A stretch of 50,530 nucleotides of DNA from Candidatus Peribacteria bacterium (GCA_031261265.1 JAISKI010000065.1:1-50530); one strand, 5' to 3'; counted from the stretch's first letter, positions 28,366 through 37,829 are shown. Notes: a model not told the origin generated them from the letters alone. Numbers and translations are program-made.

Positions 28366-29655
28366 TTATGCTAAAATCGTTTTGTAGGTTTTTTTTCCTT
28401 TTCTGAGAAGTCAGGCATCATTGGATAAATCAGCCTTTTTTATCGAATAATTGATGTCCTCTATTTTCTCCTCGTTGAAAAAGATAGATCCTGATTGAAT
28501 CAGTTTTTTTGCCTCTCCGTTGGAAGGAGCGAGCCCTGATTGAACAAGGAGTTCGAGGATTCTCATTTCTGTACCCTCTAGTTGAACACTTCCCGTTTCA
28601 TAAGCAAGAGCTTGTAAATCAGCTTTATTCATCTCTGAGATAATTTGTAGAGTATTGTCTGCTCCGAAGAGGACTTTACTGATTTTTTCTGCCTGTTGGT
28701 TAGACTCTGCACCGAAAATCATTTCTGTGAGATAGCTAGCGAGACGTTGTTGACCATAACGAAGTTCAGGATGAAGGGCATGCTGATCAACGATCTCCTC
28801 GATTTCTGGGAGCTCCATGAGCGTAAATGCCTTTAAGTATCTCGGAACATCCACATCCGCGGTATGCATAAAAAATTGGTAGACGAAATAAGGACTATTC
28901 TTTTTAGGATCGAGCCAAACGGCGTTCCCTTCGGACTTTCAAAACTTTTTTCCTGTGGAGTCGAGCATAAGCGGACTAGTCATCACGTATGCTTCCTGGT
29001 CATTTCCTAGTTTCTTTCTGATCATTTCCGTCCCTGTCACCATATTCCCTCGCTGGTCAGAGCCACCAATTTGGAGTTTCACCCCTTCTTTTTCGAAGAG
29101 ATGCATAAAATCATACCCCTGCAGTAACATGTAGCTAAACTCCGTATAGGTAATAGATAATTCTGGATCCTCGATCCTTTTTTTGACACTTTCCTTGGAT
29201 AACATCGTATTTATCGTGATATATTTTCCTACCTGGGAAAAGAAATCGAAAATACTCATATCTTTCACGAAATCATAGTTATTCTGTACCTCGAATTTGA
29301 AGTCTTTTCCTGTAATTTCTTTCAGATTTTCTAGGAATTTGGTAACCTGATTTTTGATGCATTCTTGATTATGGCGAAGCTGTTTTTCATCTAAGAAATC
29401 CCTAGATCCTGTTTTTCCGGTTGGATCTCCAACGAATCCCGTAGATCCTCCAACAATCAACACAAAAGTATTTCCTCTTTTCATAAAATTCACTGCTGTC
29501 ATAATTGACATAATATGCCCCAGATGAAGTGAATCTGCAGTTGGATCGTAGCCACAATAAAACTTTTCTCCGCCCTTTTCATAGAGATCAAAAATCTTTT
29601 CATCAGTGAATTGGTAAAGCAAATTGCGTTTTTCTAGTTCTTCTTTGAGTTGCAT
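28366..29655 (-). CDS. tyrS: Tyrosyl-tRNA synthetase
   Basis: 429 residues, normal for bacterial TyrRS. The Rossmann core has YCGYDPTADSLHLGHIM (HIGH motif as HLGH), then GDPTGK, YTEFSYMLLQGYDF for tyrosine recognition and GGSDQRGN. The KMSKS loop reads KKFGKSEGN, and its Gly is coded by UGA (28939), so the class I signature itself depends on recoding. The C-terminal S4-like RNA-binding domain (ILELLVQSGLAPSNGEAKKLIQSGSIFFN) follows, ending GLLRKGKKTYKTILA, where a second UGA (28411) is Gly. A pyrimidine-rich leader (CTCTCTTCCCC) precedes the ATG. Confidence 0.96.
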
Positions 29656-29733
29656 GGGGAAGAGAGCTTAGGGAAAATAAATAAAAGAATCCTGATAGTG
29701 TAAGGAAACTATAGGATTTTAAAAAGAGAATGC

Positions 29734-29767
29734 AAGATAAAAATCGGAGCGAAACACTCCGATTTTT
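29734..29767 (-). terminator. Terminator with a 29-base copy elsewhere in the window
   Basis: On the minus strand CGGAGTG, TTT, CGCTCCG (one U-G pair) followed by ATTTTTATC. Bases 29734-29762 recur exactly at 31102-31130. Confidence 0.8.
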
Positions 29768-29794
29768 AGTTTTTTCATAGTGAATAATAAGTAA

Positions 29795-29983
29795 TTAGAG
29801 GATCCCTGTAACATAGAGAACAATCACCAAAATAACGGCGATTACATTTAACACTGGGATCAAAGCAACACCCAACGCTGCTAAGCAGAGGGGATTTGTG
29901 TACCACACCTCTGTTTTTGTTTTTGTTTTAACTGCATTGACAAGAATTAATGCCGATGCGATCATAATAACAATGTACCACAT
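29795..29983 (-). CDS. Small membrane protein, 62 residues
   Basis: 62 residues: helix (WYIVIMIASALILVNAV), basic/Thr loop (KTKTKTEVWYTNP) and a second long helix (AALGVALIPVLNVIAVILVIVLYVTGIL). The family is not recognised, but it looks like the 63-residue protein at 8006 in layout. No UGA; leader AAAAAACAAAAAAATT; promoter TTGACT-17-TATACT at 30071. It belongs to the UGA-free cohort and ends at a terminator shared in sequence with the locus at 31166. Confidence 0.68.
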   Translation of the reverse strand: MWYIVIMIASALILVNAVKTKTKTEVWYTNPLCLAALGVALIPVLNVIAVILVIVLYVTGIL

Positions 29984-30070
29984 AATTTTTTTGTTTTTTA
30001 ATATTCTAGTACTTCTTTTTATAGAGGTTTTCCCTTGTCCTCTGCCAATATTTCCTTCATTGACTTTCTT

Positions 30071-30099
30071 AGTATAGTGATATATATATTAAAAGTCAA
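30071..30099 (-). promoter_or_regulatory. TTGACT-type promoter of the 62-residue membrane protein
   Basis: On the minus strand, TTGACT (30099-30094), 17 bases containing ATATATATAT, TATACT (30076-30071). The leader to the ATG at 29983 is about 80 bases. Confidence 0.7.
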
Positions 30100-30161
30100 G
30101 TCAATTTTTACTTTTTTGCTTTTATTTTTGTTTCTGTTAAAGAATTATTATCTATTTACTA

Positions 30162-30189
30162 TTGACATTTTACATCTAATAATTATACT
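30162..30189 (+). promoter_or_regulatory. TTGACA-type promoter of the methyltransferase gene
   Basis: TTGACA (30162-30167), 16 bases, TATACT (30184-30189), 39 bases before the ATG at 30229. It is divergent from the TTGACT promoter at 30071, which shows the two types side by side. Confidence 0.7.
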
Positions 30190-30228
30190 AAAGTATATAA
30201 TTTTTGGTTTTATACTTCTTTTTTTGCG

Positions 30229-31074
30229 ATGAATACTGAACAAATCTATCTTACCTCTTGAACGGTAACTAAAACCTTTGGTAAAGAAAAAGGGTCTCCC
30301 TCTCTCCAAAAAAAGCAAACCACTGAAGTGGCTAAAAATGCTGTCACTCAGGTTTTTTCTGATGCTAGAGAAAAGGAGAAAATTCGCACTGCCGAGGAAT
30401 ATTGAGACTTACTATCTAAAAAACACTCAATACGAATGATGGTGGATATTTTTAATAGGTGTGGAAATATGGAAGCACCTACAAGATGAAGCTGGAAATA
30501 TATCCCTACAGGAAAGAGATTTGGCGAAGTAGCATTAGATATTATGAAGGAGGGAAATCTTACTACTAAATCATTTATAGATGTTGGATGTGGAGTTCCT
30601 CTTATTCCAGATTTTATAAAAGATTTGGGATGTAAGGACGTTCATGGATTAGAATATAATCCTAGAATAGTTAACATGGTAAAATCTCATTATCCTGATG
30701 TAGCACTTCATGAAGACAATATGCTGACCTATCAAGAGTATGGGAAATATGATATCTTATACACGTATAATCCTTTAAGGGACCCTGAAGATATGGAAAA
30801 AGCCTTGCTCATTATTATGAATCAAATGAAACCTGGAGCTGTACTATATTTCATGAAGGCTTGTGATTGTGATCTTTTTCTAAAGAATCATGGATTTGTA
30901 TGTCAAAATGGTAGGTATGGTATTTATAAATTTGTTAAACCTGAGAAAGATGGTGTTTGATCTGTATTTTCAGAAGAGATTATGTTAGATATTCCTAGAA
31001 ATAAACATGGTAAAATTTCTTTTATACGCCAAATTGGTGCTAGTCTCAAAAAAATAATTGCTGAAAAAAATTAA
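30229..31074 (+). CDS. Class I SAM-dependent methyltransferase-like protein
   Basis: 281 residues. The N-terminal 100 residues are a Lys/Thr-rich helical part of unknown role. The methyltransferase core starts at SFIDVGCGVPLIPDFIKDLG (motif I), with HGLEYNPRIVNMVKSHYP as motif II and YDILYTYNPLRDPEDMEKALLIIMNQMKPGAVLYF covering motifs IV-VI. The substrate cannot be read from the sequence. Four UGA codons are read as Gly, three of them in the N-terminal part; the last (30958) extends the protein by 38 residues. It is transcribed alone from a TTGACA promoter. Confidence 0.78.
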
Positions 31075-31101
31075 TTATACCTATGATTTTATAAAAACAG
31101 G

Positions 31102-31130
31102 AAGATAAAAATCGGAGCGAAACACTCCGA
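31102..31130 (-). terminator. Terminator, 29-base copy of the one at 29734
   Basis: It has the same CGGAGTG/CGCTCCG stem with a following T run on the minus strand. It ends the operon of the beta-barrel-like protein and the 33-residue protein. Confidence 0.75.
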
Positions 31131-31165
31131 CTTCTATGATTTTTTAAAGGAACAATAATGAATGG

Positions 31166-31267
31166 CTATCCTAGCCAAATTTTAAGGAGAGATCCTACAA
31201 TAATAATTGCAAAGCCTCCTGCTACTACAAGTAGCATGCTTTTTATAAGCAATTTTTTTTCTTCCAT
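31166..31267 (-). CDS. Small single-helix membrane protein, 33 residues
   Basis: A short frame that many gene callers would miss: MEEKKLLIKSMLLVVAGG, then a hydrophobic run ending KIWLG and a TAG stop. It has a charged N-terminus and one membrane helix. It starts 26 bases after the beta-barrel-like gene and ends shortly before a terminator, so it is the second gene of that operon. The leader AATTAAAAAATAAAAAGCC is A-rich like those of the cohort. Function unknown. Confidence 0.5.
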   Translation of the reverse strand: MEEKKLLIKSMLLVVAGGFAIIIVGSLLKIWLG

Positions 31268-31293
31268 GGCTTTTTATTTTTTAATTACTACAT

Positions 31294-31815
31294 TTAGAAC
31301 AACACCGAGGCTGAGAGATAACAGTGGTCTTGTTGCCACTTGTCACTGTCCCAATTCCACTTCCATTCAAGTTGGAATTGTTGAATTCGCAAACCAATTC
31401 CAACACCCAATCCCCACTGAAAGTCCTTATGTCGAAATACCGTTTCTTGACTATTCCGATGAATTTGGAATTTCCCATACGGACCGCCGAGAGCATAAAT
31501 GCCCACTGGCGAATTTCCGAAAGGTTCCCAGAGCAGATTTAGGGGAATTTCCCCATATTCCTGCTGAGAGGAATAGGAATATAATAATTCTGGCTGGAAT
31601 CCCCACACTCCGTACTCTTGACGGAACTTCCCGAAGATTCCTACATGGAATCCATCCCAATGAACTTGGGATTTGTACTCCCCTGCTGATCCCGAGGAGG
31701 AAAGGGAAGTTTCATAACTCTCGATATTGGCTCCTGCTTTAAAACCGAACCAACTTTGGGCATTCGCCGTGGTGAAAGAGAAAATCACCAACATAATAAA
31801 GATTAAATTTTTCAT
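31294..31815 (-). CDS. Secreted beta-barrel-like protein
   Basis: 173 residues. A clean signal peptide (MKNLIFIMLVIFSFTTANA) is followed by QSWFGFKAGANIES and a series of amphipathic strands with aromatic girdles (VGIFGKFRQEYGVWGFQPELLYSY, WGLGVGIGLRIQQFQLEWKWNW). It ends YLSASVLF, a terminal Phe as in outer-membrane barrels. This is the look of the 'outer membrane beta-barrel' proteins of Bacteroidota and is surprising in a CPR cell thought to have a single membrane. The start at 31815 is preferred over 31857 because the latter overlaps the -10 box. No UGA; A-rich leader. Confidence 0.7.
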   Translation of the reverse strand: MKNLIFIMLVIFSFTTANAQSWFGFKAGANIESYETSLSSSGSAGEYKSQVHWDGFHVGIFGKFRQEYGVWGFQPELLYSYSSQQEYGEIPLNLLWEPFGNSPVGIYALGGPYGKFQIHRNSQETVFRHKDFQWGLGVGIGLRIQQFQLEWKWNWDSDKWQQDHCYLSASVLF

Positions 31816-31855
31816 CTGTTTTTTTATTTTTTTGTTTATACTTTTCTTTCTTGAC

Positions 31856-31883
31856 ATTATATGTATTTTATGTCGTTAATCAA
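31856..31883 (-). promoter_or_regulatory. Promoter of the beta-barrel-like gene
   Basis: On the minus strand, TTGATT (31883-31878), 16 bases, TATAAT (31861-31856). It places the transcript start downstream of the ATG at 31857 and so supports the start at 31815. Confidence 0.6.
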
Positions 31884-31944
31884 GAGCAAGTTTTTTCATA
31901 AAAAAACCGCTTGCAAATCGGCACAGAATCCTCATATTCTCTGT

Positions 31945-33063
31945 ATGAAACATCTCTTTTTTCTCTTGGATTTTTACACTCCCCACAGATGAGGTATCGA
32001 AAATGTCTTCGAAAATCTGATTTTTCGTTTGCTAAAAAAAGGGTATAAAATAACTCTTCTTACCTCTCGTTTTGATATAAAACTACCGCAGAAAGAAGTA
32101 GAAGGAAATTTGACTATTCATAGAATCGGGAAAGGCAGAAAAAGCTTTTTCTTTCAGTCTCTCCGAGCGGGGGCAAAAATTTTGAGGGAGGAGAAAAATA
32201 TTGAGATTATCCACTCCTCTACCTATACTTCTGCAATTCCTGCCAGCATTTTGTGAGCAATATTTAAAAAGAAAAAAATTCTGACCGTCCATGAAATTTT
32301 TGGGGAGCTACGAAAGACCTTTAAACCCTGGTATTCCCGCCGAATTTTTCAGTTTTTTGAATGGCTGACGTTTCAGTTTCCTCAGGATGGATATCATTGT
32401 GTGTCCTTGTACACTTTGAATAGCGTCAGGATTCACTATGGATTGCCTGATCACAAACTTCATCTGATTTATAATGGAGTAGATACCGAGTTTTGGGATG
32501 CAAAGAAGGTGAGCGAAAAGACTAAGAAGGCACGAAGAAAAAAATTCTGATGGGAGGAAAAGTTCTTGATCCTCTACTACGGACACAGTGGAATAAGTAA
32601 AGGGATAGACTCTCTTATTGAAGCGATTCCAGAGATTTTGGAGAAGAATCCAGATAGTACACTGATTTTTAATCTGATTCCTGCCAAAAGAGATCGTGAA
32701 ATCAAAGAAAGGATTAAACAGAAGGGAGAACGTCAACGTATTCAGGTTTTTTCCTGATATCCAAAGGAGGAACTTCGTGAACTGATCGCTACTGCAGACC
32801 TCATTATTGCCCCTAGTCTAGCAGAGGGGTTTGGATCGGTGCATAGCGAAACCTGTGCGATGGGAAAAGTGCTTTTGACTACGCAAGTCGCCTCGATTCC
32901 TGAGGTGGTAAGTGGGCAAGTAAAACTCATTTCTCCTGGATCCCGTGAAGCCATTATCCAAGGGATACAAGAAATTAGAAAGAAGCCCCTCCCCTCTTTA
33001 CCGCAAAAAACCTTTGACCGAGATGAAAGTGTAAAAAAAGTGGAAGAACTCTATCTGAACTAA
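31945..33063 (+). CDS. Glycosyltransferase family 4 (GT-B fold)
   Basis: 372 residues with no membrane helix. The N-terminal Rossmann half has HRGGIENVFENLIFRLLKKGYKITLLTSRF (acceptor side), and VHEIFGELRKTF continues it. The C-terminal half has LILYYGHSGISKGIDSLIEAI and the nucleotide-sugar site APSLAEGFGSVHSETCAMGKVLLTT, with the paired Glu of the EX7E motif. It transfers a sugar from a nucleotide donor, probably for surface glycans. UGA encodes Gly at 31990, 32254, 32548 and 32755; the first gives the second Gly of the GG donor loop. No other glycan genes are adjacent. Confidence 0.88.
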
Positions 33064-33068
33064 GAAAG

Positions 33069-33503
33069 CTACCCAATCAGCATTTTAAAATCTTCTAGTC
33101 CCTCAAAACTCTTGTACACGGAAGCAAATCTCACATACGGAACGGGATAATCCTGTTTAAGGAGATCCAGGACATCATCTCCGATTTGCTGGCTGGTAAT
33201 TTCATTTCCCTGCGACTGTCGTTTGATTTCAAGGATATTGAGCATATTTTCAATTTCTTCATTTTTACTGTCCGTCTTGGCAAAAGAAAGCAGGATAGCT
33301 CTTTTGAGCTTGAGGCGATCGTACATTTCTTTGCTTCCATCTTTTTTGATCACGAGGAGATCGGTAATGCCTACTCTCTCGAATGTTGTAAATCTGAATC
33401 CACAAAATTCGCATTCCCTCCTACGACGGATGGTTTGTCCATTGTCGATAATTCTGGAATCAATCACTTTGGTATCAGCATTTTTACATTTTCAGCAACG
33501 CAT
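33069..33503 (-). CDS. nrdR: Transcriptional repressor NrdR
   Basis: 144 residues, complete. The N-terminal zinc ribbon reads MRCGKCKNADTKVIDSR and later CEFCGFRFTTFER, giving two Cys pairs. The Gly in the first knuckle is UGA at 33492, where most NrdR proteins have Pro. The ATP-cone follows (VIKKDGSKEMYDRLKLKRAILLSF to the C-terminal YVRFASVYKSFEGLEDF). NrdR senses ATP/dATP and represses ribonucleotide reductase genes at NrdR boxes; no nrd gene is in this window. The ATG at 33501-33503 is preceded by a pyrimidine run (CTTCTCTCCACTCT). It is convergent with the glycosyltransferase, 5 bases apart. Confidence 0.94.
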
Positions 33504-33587
33504 AGAGTGGAGAGAAGTAAAGTAAATCTGTACTATCTATAACAAAAAAAATGGGATTTTCAAGAGAGAATGTAATTGATTTTCTCG

Positions 33588-33615
33588 AAAAAAGTCCCGT
33601 TAAAAATAACGGGAC
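33588..33615 (-). terminator. Terminator of the flotillin-like gene
   Basis: On the minus strand GTCCCGTTA (33615-33607), four T, TAACGGGAC (33602-33594), then six T. The transcript would end here, 28 bases after the UGA at 33644 and before any TAA or TAG in that frame. Confidence 0.9.
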
Positions 33616-33643
33616 CCTTCAGTGTTATGATGTCAATTTTTGA

Positions 33644-35866
33644 TCATTTCTGATCTTTTGGATCTTTCTGATCCTTCTTTTTTCCCTTATCAGGTTGCAG
33701 AGTTTCTGCGATCTGAGCTGAGACGGTTTTTTGAATCACTTGTTGTGGTTTCTTGTTTTCTGACTGAGACAACTCTTTAGGATTAAACGGCTTACCGGTT
33801 AATTTTTCAATCATTGAAACTCCGAGAAAGTTTTCCACCAGGGAACCTCCAGACTCACTACCACCGCCAACAATAATGTTTTGCGGAATCAGTTGTGTGC
33901 CATTGGTCGTAATCGATTCAATAATCTGCAAACGAGCATAATCATCTCCCATCGCTTTCACAGCAAGGTCATAAGACGTTGCTTGAGCTTTACCTTTGGC
34001 AAGAATAATCTCTGCCTCAGCCAAACCAACATTACGAACTTTTTGAGCATCTGCATCAGCAACAAGTTTAACACTTTCCGCCTGAGCTTCAGCTCTCTTA
34101 ATCGTTGCTATCTTTTCTCCCTCAGCTTTCTTCGCTACAGATTCAGCGTTGTTTTTGCTGATTTCAATTTCCCGTTCTGACTGAACGAGAGCTTCCTGCA
34201 TGTCAGCTTGTTTCTTTGCAAATTCCAAATCCTTACGGGCATTTTGAGCCTTCTGCTCGTTTTTGTACTTTTTCTCATCTTCTATTGCCACAGCAGCTTT
34301 CTGAACAGGTTCAGTCAATTCTCTGGGTAAAATTACATCCGTAATCATTACATCACGAGATTCAATGTGATAGTACCCAAGCACGTCCGAAATTTGAGAT
34401 TTGGCATTAGCCGCCAATTCAGCCCTTTCCGTGTACAAATCTAATGCTTTCACCTTTTGGGCAGCATTACGGAAATGTGCACTTACTGCTGGCTCCAATA
34501 CCTGAGAAATCAAATCTTGCATAGAACCCAAATCGGCTACTACAGCAGGAGCTTTTTCCATCGGAATATGAAACATCACTTGTACATCCATCTTAACGTC
34601 CCAAGCATCAGCAGTTCTCAAGGTAATAGTGCTCAAGCCCTTGTCATATTCAAAGGCAATAGAACTTTCCTCTTGTTCTCGGTCAAATGCTGAAGATTTT
34701 ACATCTGCCCAACTCAGTACCACCTGTGTCGTAGGAACGATATTCCACTTACAAGTTTTTGCATTAAGAGGATGTTTTCCAGGTCCTAACGGCATATTCC
34801 AAATCCCTTTATTCCCAACTGGCACCAATCTTGCATTCACTCTACGATCAGTTTGCTCTTCTGCATCTTGCCGATATTCCTGACCCACAAAACTTGTCAC
34901 CACGGCACATTGTCCGATACCTACTTCCACCATATCTTCTACATCAACTTCTGCGAAGAAGGAACTGATTTTATAACTACCTGGGCGAAGTACATGGGGT
35001 TGTAACCCTTTTTCTCCACCTGCCTGCAGAAAAGCCTCAATATCTTGAAAATTCTGATGAACTTCCAGACCGATTTCTTTCGCTGCAATAGCATTAGGAT
35101 CCGTAATAGGATGTCCTTCCTTGGTAGTAACAATTCCTATCTCTTCAGGACCTATAGTGGTCCATGGTTCAGCATTTCCCACTCTAAAAAGCAACGTATT
35201 GATACGATAAGATCCAGGAGTTAAATATTCAGTCTGTTGACCTTTTTTCCCTCCATTCTGCAGAAAAGCTTGAGCATTCTGAAAACTATCGTGTCCTTCT
35301 ACTTTATCGGCCAAAATACGACCAGGAGCCAAAGGTTGTCCATCAATTGCCGTCACTGTACAAAGTGTCCCATCAGCAATATTAACTTCTGGAACATTAG
35401 GGTTCACTCTAAAAAGATAGGGATTGATCCTATATTCTCCTGGAGGAAGGATAGCCAATTGGGGACCCTTTTGCCCACCATTTCTCAAAAAAGCTTCTCC
35501 ATCTCTAAATAGATTACAGTCTACATAGTCTGCCATAATTTTACCACCAGGAATAGGAGCACCTGTAATAGCCTCTACTATCCCAATATGCCCATGTTGA
35601 ACGACTATGTAAGGATATTTCTTCGCTACTTGCAGGAAGGGAATGAGGAAATGAAAACCAGCTCCTAAAAGCTGAGCTTGAATACCCGCTTCACCACGCA
35701 AGGCCACAGTCCTACCTTCAGTCATTTCTTTCCCGAAGTATTTCTGCTCAATGGTGGCCATTTGTTTAGAGCCTACAATTACGAAACTCTTAAAAAATAT
35801 CACCAGAGCAAGGATAACTAGCAAAGCTAGCCACCAATAACTCAATACTACACTTAAAATTTCCAT
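33644..35866 (-). CDS. Large SPFH/flotillin-like membrane protein ending at UGA
   Basis: 740 residues. An N-terminal membrane helix (about 8-30) is followed by three copies of a module of about 80 residues, each containing 'D-x-x-AFLxNGGxKGxQ' and 'PGxYRINxxLFRV' (roughly residues 85-155, 165-235, 240-310). The SPFH core with TTQVVLSWADVKSSAF and VKMDVQVMFHIP spans about 375-500. A long Ala/Glu/Lys coiled coil (about 520-640) and a Lys/Gln/Asp-rich tail (DQKDPKDQK) finish it. Flotillin-like proteins scaffold membrane domains. Nearly 60 glycines use no UGA, yet the frame ends on UGA followed by a terminator. Read as Gly it would add 37 residues to TAG at 33533. Confidence 0.85.
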   Translation of the reverse strand: MEILSVVLSYWWLALLVILALVIFFKSFVIVGSKQMATIEQKYFGKEMTEGRTVALRGEAGIQAQLLGAGFHFLIPFLQVAKKYPYIVVQHGHIGIVEAITGAPIPGGKIMADYVDCNLFRDGEAFLRNGGQKGPQLAILPPGEYRINPYLFRVNPNVPEVNIADGTLCTVTAIDGQPLAPGRILADKVEGHDSFQNAQAFLQNGGKKGQQTEYLTPGSYRINTLLFRVGNAEPWTTIGPEEIGIVTTKEGHPITDPNAIAAKEIGLEVHQNFQDIEAFLQAGGEKGLQPHVLRPGSYKISSFFAEVDVEDMVEVGIGQCAVVTSFVGQEYRQDAEEQTDRRVNARLVPVGNKGIWNMPLGPGKHPLNAKTCKWNIVPTTQVVLSWADVKSSAFDREQEESSIAFEYDKGLSTITLRTADAWDVKMDVQVMFHIPMEKAPAVVADLGSMQDLISQVLEPAVSAHFRNAAQKVKALDLYTERAELAANAKSQISDVLGYYHIESRDVMITDVILPRELTEPVQKAAVAIEDEKKYKNEQKAQNARKDLEFAKKQADMQEALVQSEREIEISKNNAESVAKKAEGEKIATIKRAEAQAESVKLVADADAQKVRNVGLAEAEIILAKGKAQATSYDLAVKAMGDDYARLQIIESITTNGTQLIPQNIIVGGGSESGGSLVENFLGVSMIEKLTGKPFNPKELSQSENKKPQQVIQKTVSAQIAETLQPDKGKKKDQKDPKDQK

Positions 35867-36005
35867 ACTTTATAAATTTTTATTTTACTGGTTAGAGAAC
35901 TTGTTCTGTCGGTATCTCACACACCGCCCCACGTTTTTTAAAGACACAGAAAAAATTCTGCCGTAAGGTTGTCTATAATTGTTAAAGATCATCATAACGT
36001 TGACT

Positions 36006-36033
36006 TGTATAAGAATATGAATATATATATCAA
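36006..36033 (-). promoter_or_regulatory. Promoter of the flotillin-like gene
   Basis: On the minus strand, TTGATA (36033-36028), 16 bases beginning TATATAT, TATACA (36011-36006). The leader to the ATG at 35866 is about 130 bases and ends A-rich. Nothing else is seen in the 246-base gap. Confidence 0.55.
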
Positions 36034-36112
36034 GTGATTTTTGTTTATATATCAAAAATACACAACCATTATATAAAAAAACATAATATAATTAGATGAC
36101 TTTTTATTAATA

Positions 36113-37744
36113 TTATATCAATTCTTCTATTTCTTCCATAAAAATCGGGTATAAACTATATTTTCTGAAATGAGAAATCTTTTCTTCTCGCTCTGCACCT
36201 ATTAATCCACATTCGGAGATCACGAGTTTTTCCATCAAGCCATTATAATTCATCTCTACAAAAATCAGCTTTTTTATCTGGTTTTGATGATCTTTGAAAA
36301 ATCCTGAAAGATGAGCACTAAAGGGATGAAACGTCTTGATCACCATTACTCCCCGATCGGATTTTCCCTCAATGAGGACCTCCAAATTGTAGCGATTGAT
36401 TCCTCGAGTGACGAAAAAATTCTCTGCCTGAGGATTGATTACCTCATATGCAACGAAATCTTTGGCATATTCTCTGGTGTAGAATGTCAGCCTTTTTCTA
36501 AATCTTTTTTCCATCTGTTGCTGTTTAATTTTTGGGTCTTCGTTAGTAGCACCAGCTTCATCGTGTTCGTAAGAAGTAGCGATAAAGAGTGTATTCTCTT
36601 GTCCAGGAATAGCATAAGGAGAAAGCCCATTTTCGGTATTTTTATAACGAAGATAAGTATCCGTATTCTCAGGAGTTGCCACTTCTCCCCTATTGATTTC
36701 AGGACTCACAAGATCTTTTTCCTCAATAGTTTTGTAGCCCTCCATCAACTGTTTATCTACTAGGAGGATTACGGGATGTTGGTAGAGATCAGCCCAATTA
36801 AAAGCCAGCCCTATCATAGAATAAGCTTCCTCAAACGTGGAAGGTGCCAGTACGACAGGAGTTGTCTCACCGAAGCTCGCATGCAGTGCAAAATTTAGAT
36901 CACCTTGGGAGGTGAAAGTCGGACTACCTGTGGAAGGTCCATCTCTCATTCCGAGTACATAGACTCCCCCAATTTCTGCTTGATGAGCGAAGGCTAGACT
37001 TTCTGTCATGAGAGCAAATCCCCCACCTGAAGTACCACACATCGCTCTTTTCCCTGCATATCTCGCTCAAAGCATTGCCATTGCCACCGCAATCTCATCT
37101 TCCCCCTGAAAAAATGTCACCTCGGGATGTTCCACTACGGTATCAATAATCCCCGATGCAGGGGTCATGGGATAGGCGGAATAGAATTCCATTCCTGCTT
37201 TGATCGCTCCTTCTCCGATGAGTTGGTTTCCCATCATTAATTTTCTGCTTTCTCCTATCTTTTCTGAAAGATTGATGGTTTCGCAGAGATCAGAAAAATG
37301 CTGTTTAGCGTAGGTATATCCTGCTTGTAAATCTACAAAATTATCAGCAAGCTGGTCAGCTTTCAGGGAGGATCTCAATATGTCTTCCCCTTCAGAAAGG
37401 GAGATATGTACGATTTGCAAACACGCTCAAAAAGCAAAGGTATTTTTATATTTTGCAGATACGGTTTTTAGTGGAATACTGTTTTCCAACTGGTAGATTT
37501 TCTGGTTTTTCGTGATTGCCAAATCATCCCACGCAAAGAAAAGATCAACTTTTTTAGAAAGCTGAATTTGCTCCTTATCAGAAAGGGAGACAAAAAAACA
37601 ATTATTATCACCTTTGATAATAGAGGCATATTCTTTGTCGCATCGAAGCGAGTAGCCTTTGGTTGCGAGTAATTCGGCGAGAAGCAATCCTGCTGTATTG
37701 ACTCCCGTTCAAGCTGGTCCTGAGAATCAAATCGTTACGTGCAT
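36113..37744 (-). CDS. korA: 2-oxoacid:ferredoxin oxidoreductase, fused gamma-alpha subunit
   Basis: 543 residues in KorA order. The gamma domain (about 1-180) begins VTIGFSGPAGTGVNTAGLLLAELL. The alpha domain starts at LMMGNQLIGEGAIKAG with FYSAYPMTPAS, FFQGEDEIAVAMAMLGARYAGKRAMCGTSGGGFALM, VLGMRDGPSTGSPTFTSQGDL and the C-terminal transketolase-like part. It oxidises pyruvate or another 2-oxoacid to the acyl-CoA, passing electrons to ferredoxin; the TPP-binding beta subunit (KorB) is needed and is not in the window. Four UGA codons (37727, 37709, 37427, 37067) are Gly, all within conserved motifs. The standard code would show three broken pieces. Confidence 0.9.
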
Positions 37745-37829
37745 ACAGTATTCAATTTAAAGATAAAAATCAATCTCTAAAGTAATAAATCAACCTAAAA
37801 AAGCAACAGGAAAAAAAGTCTGCTTTTTT

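Noticed and set aside
31158..31742. Long plus-strand open frame antisense to the beta-barrel-like gene
   Set aside because: The minus strand has a signal peptide, barrel-like strands, a promoter and a leader; the plus frame has none of these and its composition is that of a shadow frame.
31816..31857. Earlier ATG for the beta-barrel-like gene
   Set aside because: It overlaps the -10 box, and the ATG at 31815 gives a standard signal peptide.
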